From positions 1 through 64,000 of the forward strand of contig JAAXVL010000008.1 in NCBI GenBank assembly GCA_013335535.1: 64,000 nucleotides of DNA. The letters run 5' to 3'. A model generated the notes under the pieces. It had not been told where the DNA came from. It saw nothing but the letters and a program-made list of their open reading frames with translations, and made no database searches. Positions 1 to 12,351 of the stretch are shown piece by piece. Each line of letters opens with the position of its first letter. Positions within the stretch are counted from its first letter, which is position 1. The position numbers were made by a program, and so were the translations under genes. The stretch is from Azonexaceae bacterium (GTDB lineage: Bacteria > Pseudomonadota > Gammaproteobacteria > Burkholderiales > Rhodocyclaceae).

Positions 1-756
<756 letters not shown>

Positions 757-791
757 TTACCTCGTAGATTGGACTTAACTTTTCAATCCGC

Positions 792-1238
792 TCAATTTCT
801 TTCTGCATCAACAGCACGGGGTTGACTCAAGCGGTCGCCTACCTGGCGCCAGAGGCTGATTCCCCATATGATCCACACCAAATGAATAGCAAGTGTAGTA
901 AGCCCAAACCACAGGGTCTCGCTACTTAAGACCATGCTATAGACATCCCACATTGCGTCGAAAATCTCGATGAACACAACGACAGGAATAATGCCTGCAT
1001 AGCGAATGGGTTCGCGCAGGGCCCAAAGAGCGAGCACCCCCACAGCGCCAAGCTGCATCCCGACCACGAGCCACGCATCCTGAAGTAGCATCATGAGTTC
1101 CCCTTGAAAGCCATTTCCGACAGAGGGGTACATCAGCATCAGGACGGCAGCACTACGGGCAGGAAGCAGTCCCAAAAAATTTAGTAAATAAAAAATGCCG
1201 ATTGCAGCCAGGAACCAGCGGATTGCTTTATCGTTCAT
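792..1238 (-). CDS. BphX-like membrane protein between oxygenase and ferredoxin genes
   Basis: A 148-aa hydrophobic protein with about four predicted membrane segments (IRWFLAAIGIFYLLNFL, a middle pair around LVVGMQLGAVGVLALWAL and GIIPVVVFIEIF, and a last one near LAIHLVWIIWGISLW). I choose the ATG at 1236-1238 because an AGGAGG Shine-Dalgarno precedes it by five bases; a longer reading from 1265 lacks this. It occupies the position of the uncharacterised orf3 in classical bph operons. It resembles the BphX-like family, whose function is not established; substrate entry or membrane tethering are only guesses. Confidence 0.72.
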   Translation of the reverse strand: MNDKAIRWFLAAIGIFYLLNFLGLLPARSAAVLMLMYPSVGNGFQGELMMLLQDAWLVVGMQLGAVGVLALWALREPIRYAGIIPVVVFIEIFDAMWDVYSMVLSSETLWFGLTTLAIHLVWIIWGISLWRQVGDRLSQPRAVDAERN

Positions 1239-1309
1239 TGCTTCCTCCTGAACGACAGGATTCACACCCCCGGTGCGAACCCTGTCGTCGGTTCTCCGAT
1301 ACCCCAGCC

Positions 1310-1864
1310 TTAGAAGAACATGCTCAGATTGTTGGCCGTGATCGTGCCTTGATCGAGCAATACTGTGCGCTTGTCGATCTTGAAACCCAGACCATCATTT
1401 GCCCGTAGGAGAATATCGCGACGCTCCCCGACGTAAATGTCAGTCATTCGTTCAAGACGATTGCGATAGCACAAGAAGGCGGAACTCACTTCGAGCTTCT
1501 CAGCTGACACTTCGCGCACAATCACATTAGTGATCATGTGACGGGATCGGGAAGGGGGGTCTTCGGTCCAGTTAAGGCCTGACAACCTGCCACGGATACG
1601 GGCAGTCAATCGACTGTGGTCTTCGTCGAAGTGGGCGTTACATCCCGGACCGTAGTACTCCAGGTTCGAATTTTTTGTGGTCTGAGTGGTCCGAATTGGA
1701 ACCCAATAATGGATGTCCTCAGTGAGCAGGGTTAACCATTCTTGATACTTACGATGATCAAGAAGTTGCGCTTCCCGATAGTAAAACTGTTCGACTGCGT
1801 TTTGGAGCTCAAGACTCACAGGCTTTTCGAGATAATTAAACGGTTGTGTCAATTCTATGGACAT
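1310..1864 (-). CDS. bphA2: Aromatic-ring dioxygenase small (beta) subunit
   Basis: The 184-aa beta subunit of the terminal oxygenase, a structural SnoaL-like protein that forms an alpha3beta3 hexamer with the large subunit. Recognisable family blocks are FYYREAQLLDHRKYQEWL near the N-terminus, HYWVPIRTT around residue 52, and the C-terminal end ANNLSMFF. No catalytic metal ligands are expected. It lies 106 bp downstream of the large-subunit gene on the same strand. Length and sequence are normal for the toluene/biphenyl dioxygenase branch. Confidence 0.9.
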   Translation of the reverse strand: MSIELTQPFNYLEKPVSLELQNAVEQFYYREAQLLDHRKYQEWLTLLTEDIHYWVPIRTTQTTKNSNLEYYGPGCNAHFDEDHSRLTARIRGRLSGLNWTEDPPSRSRHMITNVIVREVSAEKLEVSSAFLCYRNRLERMTDIYVGERRDILLRANDGLGFKIDKRTVLLDQGTITANNLSMFF

Positions 1865-1970
1865 GGAACGTCTCCATCATTTCGTTTGGATCGAAGTGTC
1901 AGCAAGACTGGCCTGACAAGTTGATCTGCTTGGTTAGTGCGGAAGGAATAGCGATGTGGCCGGTAGTGAA

Positions 1971-4155
<2,185 letters not shown>

Positions 4156-4470
4156 TGCATCACCTACCTACCTTTTCAGAAATTGAACTTAGAAATCGCC
4201 TAGAAACAGCACGTCGCACTTGTGAATGCACTGTTGCTAAGATAAATGCCACAAAATATAGGTTAACGATAATCGATTTTTTTGATTTATGCACGCTGCA
4301 GTGCAACATTGACGGAACATCATGAAGTGCGAGTACGCTTGCATGAGCGGTCGATCTGTTGACGCTCGTTGAAAACCAACCACAAAAGCGAGGTTGTGCG
4401 CGCTGAAAATTGACCAGGGTGATCAACTCGTCCGCTCATTTTTTGAGTAGGACTTTAGGAGATGATCACC
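4156..4470. other. Upstream region of the GntR gene and left end of the IS21 remnant
   Basis: No gene is supported here. The part next to the GntR start is AT-rich and holds an imperfect palindrome at about 4290-4305 (TGCACGCTGCAGTGCA), a possible operator. From about 4356 (TGTTGACGC) the sequence resembles an IS21-type terminus, with a second related block (GAAAATTGACCAGGGTGATC) near 4403. These look like the tandem IstA-binding repeats usual at IS21 ends. The exact insertion boundary cannot be set by eye. Confidence 0.4.
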
Positions 4471-5975
4471 ATGAAGGATCTAGGAAGGATTCGGCGGTCA
4501 GTTTTACCGGGATGGCGTGTCGCCGTCCGAGATTGCACGGAAGACGGGGTATAGCCGGAACACCGTGAAGCCCTGGCTGCGGACACCAGAAGGAACGGAG
4601 CCGAAGTACGAACGGCAGAACCCGAACATCAAGATCGCGCCGTATGCGGCGCAGCTCATCAAGGCGTTGCAAACCGATGCTCGCCGTCCGAAACGGGATC
4701 GGCGCACCGCGCTGAAACTCTTCGGTGAATTGCAGACGGCCGGATTCACCGGCACCTACTGTCGGGTCACCGAATTCATCCTGCGCTGGCGGACCGATGG
4801 CGGCGCAGCGGTCAGCAAAGCCTTCGTCCCACTCCACTTCGAATTGGGCGAAGCCTTTCAGTTCGACTGGAGCGAAGAGCACCTGGTCATTGGTGGCGTC
4901 TGGCGCAAGATCCTCGCCTCGCATCTGAAGTTCTGTGCCAGTCGGGCCTTTGTCGTTCAAGCCTATCCGACACAAGGTCACGAAATGCTATTCGATGCCC
5001 ACACCCGTTCGTTTGCCGCCTTAGGCGGCATTCCTCGGCGCGGCATCTACGACAACATGAAGACGGCCGTGGATAAAGTGCAGAAAGGCAAATCCCGTAT
5101 CGTCAATTCACGCTTCTCGGCGATGGCCTCCCATTACCTGTTCGACCCGGATTTCTGCAATGTCACCAGTGACTGAAAGAAAGGTGTCGTCGAGAAGAAC
5201 AACCAGGATAGTCGGTTGCGTCTCTGGCAGGATGCCGGCCAGAAACGCTTCAGTTCCTTCACCGAACTGAACGTCTGGCTGCTCGAACGCTGCCGAGGTC
5301 TGTGGCAGGAGTTTCGCCATCCCGAGTACGCGGACCTGAGCGTGGCCGAAATGCTTGAGCACGAGCAACCCAGCTTGATGGCCATGGTGGCACCCTTTGC
5401 TGGGTATGTCGAAACGCTGGGCAAGGTATCCAGCCCCTGCTTGGGGACGCTAGATCGCAATCGCTACTCGGTGGCCTGTGAACTGGTCGACCAGGTGGTC
5501 AGCCTGCGCCTCTATCCGAAGCGAATCGATATTGTGGCGCACGATCTACGGATCGCCAGCCATCCCCGCTGCTTCACCCGGCAACAAACACTCTACGACT
5601 GGCAGCACTACATTCCGCTCATTGAGAGGAAACCCGGCGCCTTGAGAAACGGTGCGCCGTTTGCCGACATGCGGCCGCCGTTGCAATACCTGCGCGGCTT
5701 GCTGTTGCGTCGTTAAGGGGGTGATTGGGGATGGCCAAGGTGCTATCGGCGATTGCCCAGTTCGGCCTGGAGGCTGTGCCGGTGGCGGTCGATCTGCTTC
5801 TGGAATCGGGTTTGCCCAGCGACAAACACGTTGAGAACATGCTCAATCGTCTGTAGTCCGGACCCATGCTTAGGTGCCCCCGCTGGTGGAGACACCGCTC
5901 ACGATTAGCGAAGCCCCGATTACCGATACCGGGCGCTATGACCGGCTGCGTACCGAGGTGATCGATCATGCGTGA
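4471..5975 (+). pseudogene. istA: istA transposase of IS21 family, multiply disrupted
   Basis: The N-terminal helix-turn-helix (MSPSEIARKTGYSRNTVK) and the DDE integrase core (FQFDWSEEHLVIGG, GGIPRRGIYDNMKTAV) are recognisable. Defects, in order: (1) an indel near 4495 puts the ATG at 4471 out of frame with the HTH; (2) an in-frame TGA at 5174-5176 sits where the family usually has Trp; (3) a frameshift near 5714 separates the C-terminal part (MAKVLSAIAQFGLEAVPV); (4) a further stop near 5855 precedes the tail ending at 5975. A complete IstA cannot be made without recoding. Confidence 0.8.
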
Positions 5976-6111
5976 GCTGATGAGCGAGTTCAAGGAATTG
6001 CGCCTGCACTGCATGGCGGGGGCAGGGAAGGAGCTATCGACCAACGGCGGTACCGGACGCCACGCAGGGGATGATCGACTGGAACAAAATCCTCCAGCTT
6101 GGCTATCGTGA
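5968..6111 (+). pseudogene. istB: istB helper ATPase, N-terminal fragment
   Basis: The fragment begins MRELMSEFKELRLHCMAGA, as IS21 helper proteins do, at an ATG inside the last codons of istA. It ends at a TGA after 47 codons. Walker motifs are absent, so no ATPase can be produced. From about 6070 another frame reads MIDWNKILQLGYREETFI and then stops; this is too short to interpret. Confidence 0.65.
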
Positions 6112-6168
6112 AGAGACTTTCATATAAGCCGACGTGCCCTCGCATCGCAGGTACTTGGTTTTGCCGCC

Positions 6169-7758
6169 TTAGACACGGAAGGCACCGACCGATTGTTTCA
6201 AATGGTCGGACATTTTCTTAAGATCCTGTGCCACCTTGAGGCCTGCGGACAGATTGGTGGCACTGGTTTCCAGGTCGCTGGCGATTTGCACGATATGGCT
6301 GGCAATGTCGTTGCTTGCACGGGACTGCTCTCTTACCGAACTGCTGATTTCGACCACCCCATGGCTAGCAGCTTCAACCTTGTTGATCGCCACCGCTAGT
6401 GCAGTCACCGTAGCGTCCATGGTGTTTCGGCTCGCTGCTAGGGATTCAACACCGCGCTCGACCGTGGCCGCGACAGCCTGCGAATTTCGCGCAAGCGTCT
6501 GGGTCAAATTCTCAATATTGCTACCGGACTGGCGCGACTGCTCGGCGAGCTTACGCACCCCATCGGCCACGACGGCAAAGCCACGGCCCGATTCACCTGC
6601 ACGAGCAGCCTCGATAGCAGCATTCAGCGCGAGCAGATTGGTCTGTTCGGCCACGGCCTTGACTTCCTGGGTCAGGTTTGAAATCGAATCGGTATTACTC
6701 ACGAACTCCTCGACCGAACTCTGGATTTCGGTCACTGCATTTCGAACCTCCTCGCTATCCCGGATCAGATTCTGCATGTTATCCCAGCCCTCACGCGTGC
6801 TAGCTAGGCTTTCCAGAGCAAGAGCGCGGATCTCTTCGGCCCGGCAGGCAACTGAGGCAAAGCTGACGGTCACCTCCTCTACCGCGCTCGATGTCGAAGC
6901 CGCCGCCTCGCTTTGTCGATTTACCACTTGATTTCCGCTATCCGACATCTGCTGCAGTGTCGCTGCGGTGGACGCGATTTTAGTCGAGTCATAGCGTGCA
7001 TCGCTGACAAGGCGAGCAAGGTTGTTATTCATCGAATTTAATGCGCGCATCAAGGTGCCGATTTCATCGTTAGCACCGACTATGATCCGAACGGTAAGAT
7101 CCCCTTCTGCCATACAGTTGGCCGCTGCAACCGCCTTGTCCAGAGGACCAAGCGTTCTTTTGCGTAAGGTCCACACGGTGAACAGCAACAACGCGCTGCC
7201 AAACAATGAGAGCACGGTAACTGCTGAATCGATAAAGCGTACTGCCTGTGCGGTAAGCGGTCCGAAACGCATAGATGTCTCCATCACAGTGTTCATGTCG
7301 GGCCGCAACTTCTGCGCCAGCTCATTCGTAACTGGCTCATTTTTCGCACCGGACGAGGCGAGTGTCTCAAGCATGCGGTCAACATTGGCAATGCTTTTCC
7401 GGGGCAGCGTAATCAGATCACCGAAACCAAGCAACTTGAACAAGTGCTGTTCAACACCTAATATCGCATTATCAGCCTGAACGGGAGCCTCACGGACGGT
7501 ATGCAGCCCCTCGATAATACCTCCCACGGTTACCTGATCGGCGTTCTTTGCCTGGTTTTCGATTGCGGAGAGTTGGGCGTCAACCCGAAGTGCGAACTCG
7601 ATATGGTTACGTTCGAGGTAGTGAAAGAGCGCAGCCTTGCCCATCAGACGCACGCCGTACATGGAAACCAGAGTAACTAGAACCGTTACACCAAAACCCC
7701 AACTGAACCATTTTTTAAGAGACCAGTCGCGGGCGCTGAGGTCTGCATCAAATGTCAT
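6169..7758 (-). CDS. Methyl-accepting chemotaxis protein
   Basis: An inner-membrane chemoreceptor of 529 aa. TM1 spans about residues 19-39 and TM2 about 178-198. They frame a ~138-residue periplasmic ligand domain of unrecognised specificity, followed by a HAMP domain (199-250) and a cytoplasmic signalling helical hairpin. The hairpin tip is conserved ([19 protein letters not shown], then GRGFAVVAD), with Gly in [12 protein letters not shown] where most receptors have Glu. There is no C-terminal pentapeptide for CheR docking. It is the only intact gene in the insertion-sequence graveyard and has no che neighbours. It may be cargo linked to the aromatic catabolic genes, but that is a guess. 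Confidence 0.9.
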   Translation of the reverse strand: MTFDADLSARDWSLKKWFSWGFGVTVLVTLVSMYGVRLMGKAALFHYLERNHIEFALRVDAQLSAIENQAKNADQVTVGGIIEGLHTVREAPVQADNAILGVEQHLFKLLGFGDLITLPRKSIANVDRMLETLASSGAKNEPVTNELAQKLRPDMNTVMETSMRFGPLTAQAVRFIDSAVTVLSLFGSALLLFTVWTLRKRTLGPLDKAVAAANCMAEGDLTVRIIVGANDEIGTLMRALNSMNNNLARLVSDARYDSTKIASTAATLQQMSDSGNQVVNRQSEAAASTSSAVEEVTVSFASVACRAEEIRALALESLASTREGWDNMQNLIRDSEEVRNAVTEIQSSVEEFVSNTDSISNLTQEVKAVAEQTNLLALNAAIEAARAGESGRGFAVVADGVRKLAEQSRQSGSNIENLTQTLARNSQAVAATVERGVESLAASRNTMDATVTALAVAINKVEAASHGVVEISSSVREQSRASNDIASHIVQIASDLETSATNLSAGLKVAQDLKKMSDHLKQSVGAFRV

Positions 7759-8097
7759 GAAACTCTCTCTATTCTATGGATCCAAAATCAAACAGCAAGT
7801 TTCGCACCAAGGATGCGATATAAATCCCCTGCCTATGAAAAATGGTCAAGCGGCAGGAACATACCCCAATCACAAACCGTAGAAATTGCCTTGTCGTACC
7901 CCAGGTTGCGAAATACCCTATATAACAATGTGATTCCCCGGAGACACGACAGGCTCCTGCCTCTATCTGCCCATTATGCACTCCATGAACCACTGTAACA
8001 ATTGATCGGAGCTAGACGCGGATCGAAAGCGACTGACCGACCGCCAGATGCTGGCGCAGATCCGGGCCATTCATGTCGAACTCAAAAATGACTATGA
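7759..8097. other. Gene-free stretch: upstream of the receptor, duplicated segment, IS3 fragment
   Basis: No intact gene is visible. The stretch holds the receptor's own upstream region (AGAGAGAG ahead of its ATG), the first copy of a ~140-bp duplicated segment (7873-8014), and a piece of an IS3-type transposase (8015-8098) interrupted by the IS701 element at 8098. Confidence 0.6.
7873..8014. repeat. Copy A of a ~140-bp imperfect duplication
   Basis: It matches 10178-10320 in the same orientation, with roughly three-quarters identity by eye. The best conserved blocks are CTATATAACA/CTCTATAACA, GACACGACA and the end ATGAACC..CTGTAAC..TGATCGGAGCTA. The minus-strand translations of both copies also align (GVHN, ACRV, ES.CY, FA.W.TT, FLRF). 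Copy A is followed by an IS3 transposase fragment, copy B by the start codon of a 167-aa gene. Its nature is unknown. Confidence 0.7.
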
Positions 8098-8098
8098 C
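8015..8098 (+). pseudogene. Fragment of an IS3-family OrfB transposase
   Basis: Translation gives DADRKRLTDRQMLAQIRAIH followed by VELKNDYD. This resembles the OrfB segment that usually continues into YGxPRI. The fragment ends exactly where the IS701 inverted repeat begins, so that insertion probably cut it. No remainder is seen beyond the IS701 element. Confidence 0.5.
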
Positions 8099-9524
8099 TA
8101 ATTCTACTTTGTCAGATTCGCCGGAAGTCATCTGATGCTGTCATGTGATAAAACTCATGTCATTGTTTTTAATGATTTTAATGAGGCTTTAAATCACCAT
8201 GACGGCCTCAATATTCCAAATGCATTGGCGGTCTGGTCAAATCGGCGCTCACCCATTTTGACGACCATTTCAGCCCCTACCTGCCCTGTTTTCAACGCCG
8301 GACCCGCTCGGTTGAAGATGCGACCAAACGCTACCTCCATGGCTTGTTCCAGTGTGACCGGCGCAACATGGAGCAGATGGCCGAGCAGGTGGCCGGCAGC
8401 CACTACCAGCGGCTCCATCACATGCTGAGCGAATCGAACTGGTCACGCGCCGAGGTCCGGCAACAACTGATCGTCGACGCCAATGCTCACTTCGGTCGTG
8501 GCGCCGCCCTGGTCTTCGATGAGTCCGCCTTCGCGAAGAAAGGCGACAAGTCCGTCGGCGTGGCGCGGCAATGGAATGGCCGACTGGGCAAGACAGAGAA
8601 CAGCCAGGTGGGCGTCTTTGCTGCGCTGGTGCGGGATCGCGCCTGCGCCCTGGTCGATGGTGAGTTGTTTGTGCCCGAACATTGGTTCGATGACCGGCGC
8701 GAAGGACTGCGTTACAGCCATGTCGTGTTCGATGCCGGGTACGGCCATCTGCCTTGGCTCTTGAACGATCTGGATGACGAGGGCGAAACCTTTCTCGCAG
8801 AGATTCATGCCGACCAGGGCATTTATCTGGAGAATCCGCAGCCGGCCATCCCTGAGCGCGCGTCACCCCGAGGCAAAGCGCCCAAGAACTTGCGCGCACA
8901 AACCGAGATCCAGACGGTCACCGACTGGGCGCGTGCCCAACCGGAGAGCGCCTGGCGCCGTTTGGCGGTACGCGCCGGCGAAAAGGGCGAGGTCATTGCC
9001 GAGTATCTGACCCGGCGGGTCTTCGTCTGGGACGGCGAAGCGGCAAGCGCACGCTGCTGGCATCTATTGGTCCGCCGGGAAATCGACGGCCGCAAACTCA
9101 AGTTCTGTTTCGCCAATGCCAAGCCCCAGGCGTCATTGCGCCGACTGGCCAGCATGCAGGCCGACCGCCACTTCGTCGAACGAGCCTTCGAGGATGCCAA
9201 GGGCACCTGCGGCATGGCCGACTATCAGGCCCGCGGCTAGCAGGCCTGGCATCACCACATGGCGCTCGTCATGATCGCCCTGATGTTCCTCGCCAAAGAG
9301 CGCCTGGTCCATCGGGAAAGCACCGCCAGCATGCTCTCCTGCCACGATCTGATCGACATTCTGCGTCACAAGCTACCCAGCAAGGTCAGGACTGATGATG
9401 GCCTCGTCGCCATGATCGAGGATCGCCATCGACGACGGCTGGAGGCTATGCAATCAGCCTACCGAAAACAGGCTCAAACCCCTGGGGCATCAAATTAAAG
9501 ACCAATCTGACAAAGTAGAATTAG
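8098..9524 (+). mobile_element. IS701-family insertion sequence with intact ends, dead transposase
   Basis: Perfect 21-bp terminal inverted repeats are visible: CTAATTCTACTTTGTCAGAT(T) at 8098-8118 and its reverse complement at 9504-9524. Between them is one transposase gene, disrupted. No clean target duplication is evident: CTAA on the left and TTAG on the right belong to the inverted repeats. The family is assigned from the transposase DDE motifs. With intact ends it might still be mobilised by a related transposase in trans. Confidence 0.8.
8199..9498 (+). pseudogene. IS701-family transposase with N-terminal frameshift and amber codon
   Basis: DDE-fold landmarks are present: ALVFDESAFAKKGDKSVGVA (first Asp), HVVFDAGYGHLPW (second Asp) and RHFVERAFEDAKGTCGMADY (Glu). 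The reading frame is interrupted by TAG at 9238-9240, where the sequence G*QAWHHH implies an original Trp; it then continues in frame to 9498. At the 5' end the likely start ATG (8199) is in a different frame from the conserved region, so a frameshift near 8225 is also likely. Confidence 0.8.
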
Positions 9525-9534
9525 CAGCAAGATG

Positions 9535-9960
9535 CGGCACTGGTATGGGCTTCGAGAAGCAAAACTTTACCCCACGATCCCTGCCGAAGCCAAGACGAAG
9601 GGAGAAAGGATCTACTTTGTATCGATGAATCGGGTATCCGTTCTGGCTACCACACAGAAATGACTTGGGCGCCAGTCGGCGAGACGCTCGAAGTAGAAGT
9701 AACCAAATAGTGCTTCTCGATCAAGATGATTTCGGTGCTCAACCTGCAATAGGAGTTTCGCTTCATACTTCACGAAGGTTCGATGATGGCCGTAGTTTTC
9801 CGGGAATTCCTCAAACGCCTGCTAAGCGGGGCCGAGAAGCCAGTTTTCCGGATCGTCAATGTAAGCCCCTCGGCGAACCCACCTTGCTTTTCAGGCTGGG
9901 GTATCTGGCAGCCAGCGATGCAGCAGCAGTTCGCCGATCCGACTGTTGGGCTGAGTCGGC
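9535..9960 (+). pseudogene. IS630-family transposase remnant
   Basis: Two frames together give HWYGLREAKLYPTIPAEAKT, then DESGIRSGYHTEMTWAPVGE and FREFLKRLLSG. These correspond to the central DDE region of IS630 transposases (the DES/G block and the later loop). The frame changes near 9627 and there are stop codons near 9710 and 9758. N- and C-terminal parts are absent. This is decayed sequence without a product. Confidence 0.65.
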
Positions 9961-10326
9961 ATGCAGGACAGGATGTCACGCCAATTATCCCATTTCGCTG
10001 GATTAGCTCGATAGGCTGCTAGTTAGTGCCCTCGAAATCACGTTCGTCAGCAGAGTTGCTCCTAAAACAAACTGCACCGGCGTCTAGCCTGCCCTGATCT
10101 GCTAGCTCCCACGGGGCACCTCACCACTCCAAGTCCTTGGTCCCGATTCGGTACCTTTTGCGCTTCTGGACATCCACCAAATCGTAGGAATAGTTTTGTT
10201 GTTTCCCAAATAGCGAAACCCCCTCTATAACAGCTTGATTCCCTGAAGACACGACAAGCACTCACCCCTATTTTGTTGTTGTGTACTCCCATGAACCGCT
10301 GTAACGACTGATCGGAGCTAAATACC
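9961..10326. other. Gene-free stretch between IS630 remnant and the transfer region
   Basis: No gene is supported. The right part (10178-10320) is copy B of the duplicated segment and ends six bases before the start codon of the next gene, so it may hold that gene's promoter and ribosome-binding site. The left part (9961-10177) shows nothing recognisable apart from further possible decay of the IS630 copy. Confidence 0.5.
10178..10320. repeat. Copy B of the ~140-bp imperfect duplication
   Basis: It is the partner of 7873-8014. It ends GATCGGAGCTA just before the ATG at 10327, and the GGAG in this end is placed to serve as a ribosome-binding site. The same end in copy A leads into transposase debris. 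One copy may therefore have been carried to its present place by insertion-sequence activity. Confidence 0.7.
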
Positions 10327-10830
10327 ATGTTCGCAATCACACCGACGACTCCATCAGACGAAACTGGGTTCGCAACGGAGAACTGCGATGCAGACATCAT
10401 TGAAACGCGCCTATGGCTCGAGGAGCACGACTGGCTCTACTGCTTGCTGCGAAGAGAAGACAATGTGTCGCCTACCTTCCGCTTTCCCGATCTTATCAGT
10501 GCCAGCGTCTCGCTGGTCTTTACGCACCAGAATGCCCCCTGTCGCATCTTCCGGTTTCTAGGGAGCGAGCTTGTTCTCCGCCCGCCCGAGACCCCGCGCC
10601 GTCGCGAATCGATGTGGCGACACCAGTACCAATTGCTCTTGGACCTGCAACGTTCGCCCGCGAACCGGCACCCCAATCCCAAGTTCCAGCTCGATCAATT
10701 GACCACAGCCTGCGTTGCCTTGTGCCGGGCAGATGATGGATCAGGCGCATGTATCCTGCGGCAGGCACGCTACAACTTGGCCGAACGTTCCCATCGCGGG
10801 CGGGATGCGCCCTCCTGCTTAGGTTTGTGA
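10327..10830 (+). CDS. Hypothetical protein at the head of the transfer region
   Basis: A 167-aa soluble-looking protein with no signal peptide or membrane segment and no domain I recognise. It is rich in Arg, Pro and Leu (FRFLGSELVLRPPE; QLLLDLQRSPANRH) and has several Cys in the C-terminal half. The start at 10327 is supported by GGAG ten bases upstream. It is on the same strand as the conjugation operon, 187 bp ahead of the transglycosylase gene, so it could be a regulator or accessory protein of transfer. No function is assigned. Confidence 0.55.
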   Translation: MFAITPTTPSDETGFATENCDADIIETRLWLEEHDWLYCLLRREDNVSPTFRFPDLISASVSLVFTHQNAPCRIFRFLGSELVLRPPETPRRRESMWRHQYQLLLDLQRSPANRHPNPKFQLDQLTTACVALCRADDGSGACILRQARYNLAERSHRGRDAPSCLGL

Positions 10831-11017
10831 CGCCTTAACTAACGCCCGTGGACCTGGATTCATACTCTCCTGACTCGCTCGCTCACCATCACCCTGCTCG
10901 GCTAATCACCGGACCCACCCGAACCCGACCTTGCCCGTCCGCGCATCGCCGACGGCCCAGACCCTCTATTCCCGCTTACCAGGCGGGGAATTTCTGGTTT
11001 CGTTGGAGAGGTGACTC

Positions 11018-11569
11018 ATGCATCTGCTGCCGTGTTTTGCTGGCTTGACTGCCTTGTCAGTCTTTGCGGCTACGTCTACCCAAGCATTGGCCTGTTGGGG
11101 TGAGGCAGGACAACGCTACGGCGTATCAGCCGATCTGCTCTACGCGATCGCCCGGGTCGAGTCGAACCTGAATCCGAAGGCCGTCAACCGCTCGCACGCT
11201 CAGCGCACCGGATCCTACGACATTGGACTCATGCAGATCAACAGCCGTCATCTCTCGGTGTTGTCCCGGCACGGTATCCAGGAATCAGACCTTTTTGACC
11301 CTTGTACCAACATCCAGATCGGTGCCTGGCTGCTATCCGATCTGTTTTCCCGACGCGGAGCGACGTGGGATGCGGTCGGCGCCTACAACGCGGCCTGCAC
11401 GCAACTCAAGGGCGAGGCTTGCGCCAAGGCACGCGCCCAATACGCATGGCGGGTATACCGCCAATTGCCGGCACAACGCAGCCGCCAATTCGTCGACGCA
11501 CCAAGCACGGTCAAACAAGCAGCCCCGGGCGAAATGCTTGCCCTGATGTCGGTGCGGGTGGCGCCATGA
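11018..11569 (+). CDS. Lytic transglycosylase of the conjugation apparatus
   Basis: A periplasmic muramidase of 183 aa (SLT fold, like VirB1/IagB) that opens peptidoglycan for assembly of the secretion channel. A signal peptide covers about residues 1-27 (LTALSVFAATSTQALA). The catalytic Glu is in AIARVESNLNP, followed by GSYDIGLMQINSRH and AVGAYNAA, the three family blocks. It begins after GGAGAGGTGACTC. Its stop overlaps the start of the next gene (ATGA), so it heads the tra operon proper. Confidence 0.88.
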   Translation: MHLLPCFAGLTALSVFAATSTQALACWGEAGQRYGVSADLLYAIARVESNLNPKAVNRSHAQRTGSYDIGLMQINSRHLSVLSRHGIQESDLFDPCTNIQIGAWLLSDLFSRRGATWDAVGAYNAACTQLKGEACAKARAQYAWRVYRQLPAQRSRQFVDAPSTVKQAAPGEMLALMSVRVAP

Positions 11570-12222
11570 AACTTCGCTCGCTACGCCGCTGCATGCTCGC
11601 CTTTATAAGCGGCTGCACCCTCCTGGCCGCCTCGTGCAGCCTCTTCCCGACGCCGGCATCCCCCAATCGCCAGGCAACCGCGCAGTACTCCACATCGGAA
11701 CAGTTGGCCCAGATCGATTTCGGTCGCCAGGCGACCTTTGCACGCTGCATTCCGCCCGCCTGCCCGACCCGTACTCCCAAAACGCTAGCGCTGGAGACGC
11801 CTGATCAATCAGCCTCCCCGGTCGTCGCATCCACCCCGGCTGTCCCGTCGGCCCCTGCGCCAGCGAAGGAAGTTTCCCGCACGCTCACCCTGCATTTTGG
11901 CCTCGGCAGCGCCAAGCTTAGCATTGCCGCTCGCACCGAACTGAGAGGAGCGCTGCCCGACCTGAAGTCGGCACGTCGCATCACGATCATCGGCCGCACC
12001 GACAACACCGGGCCATTGGCCTTCAATGAGTCGCTGGCGCTCGCGCGCGCCCTGATGGTCCGCGACCACCTGCTCAAAACCTATCCGACGCTGACACCGG
12101 CACTGACCATCAAAGCCCAAGGCGGGTGCTGCTTCATCGCGCCGAACGATACCAAAGCCGGCCGCACGCAAAACCGGCGGGTCGAGGTGGTCTTCGAGAT
12201 GAACGAGGGCCTTCCGCCATGA
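11566..12222 (+). CDS. OmpA-family lipoprotein of the transfer operon
   Basis: A 218-aa outer-membrane lipoprotein. A lipobox LAAS-C24 follows a positively charged start (MKLRSLRR). A Pro/Ala-rich linker is followed by an OmpA C-terminal peptidoglycan-binding domain (about 105-215) with the blocks GRTDNTGPLAFNESLALARA and NRRVEVVF. The ATG at 11566 overlaps the stop of the transglycosylase gene; the frame is open further upstream, but inside that gene. It probably anchors the conjugation channel to the cell wall. Such OmpA lipoproteins accompany some MPF-F systems but are not part of the F plasmid core set. Confidence 0.8.
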   Translation: MKLRSLRRCMLAFISGCTLLAASCSLFPTPASPNRQATAQYSTSEQLAQIDFGRQATFARCIPPACPTRTPKTLALETPDQSASPVVASTPAVPSAPAPAKEVSRTLTLHFGLGSAKLSIAARTELRGALPDLKSARRITIIGRTDNTGPLAFNESLALARALMVRDHLLKTYPTLTPALTIKAQGGCCFIAPNDTKAGRTQNRRVEVVFEMNEGLPP

Positions 12223-12351
12223 CGCCATTCGGCGCCATCTGAGCATTTGCTGTCCTTCACCCGCCGAGCACGCGCTCCCACCCGCCGAGCATTCCAATGC
12301 CTACCCGCCTTCCCACCCCATTCAACGTTCGACTCTTCTCCGGAGGTACTC

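Larger units (their letters stand above)
4356..6126 (+). mobile_element. IS21-family insertion sequence, decayed and truncated in istB
   Basis: The element contains an istA pseudogene (4471-5975) and the first part of istB (from 5968), the two-gene layout of IS21. Both are on the plus strand with the expected start/stop overlap. istA carries frameshifts and a nonsense codon, and istB stops after about 47 codons without the rest of the AAA+ ATPase domain. The right end is therefore missing. The element separates the dioxygenase cluster from the chemotaxis receptor. Confidence 0.65.

Noticed and set aside
4160-4426. An 88-aa minus-strand open frame upstream of the GntR gene
   Set aside because: It crosses the presumed IS21 end, has no ribosome-binding site and matches nothing.
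8098-9528. A 4-bp target duplication for the IS701 element
   Set aside because: CTAA and TTAG at the ends are reverse complements within the inverted repeats, not direct repeats.
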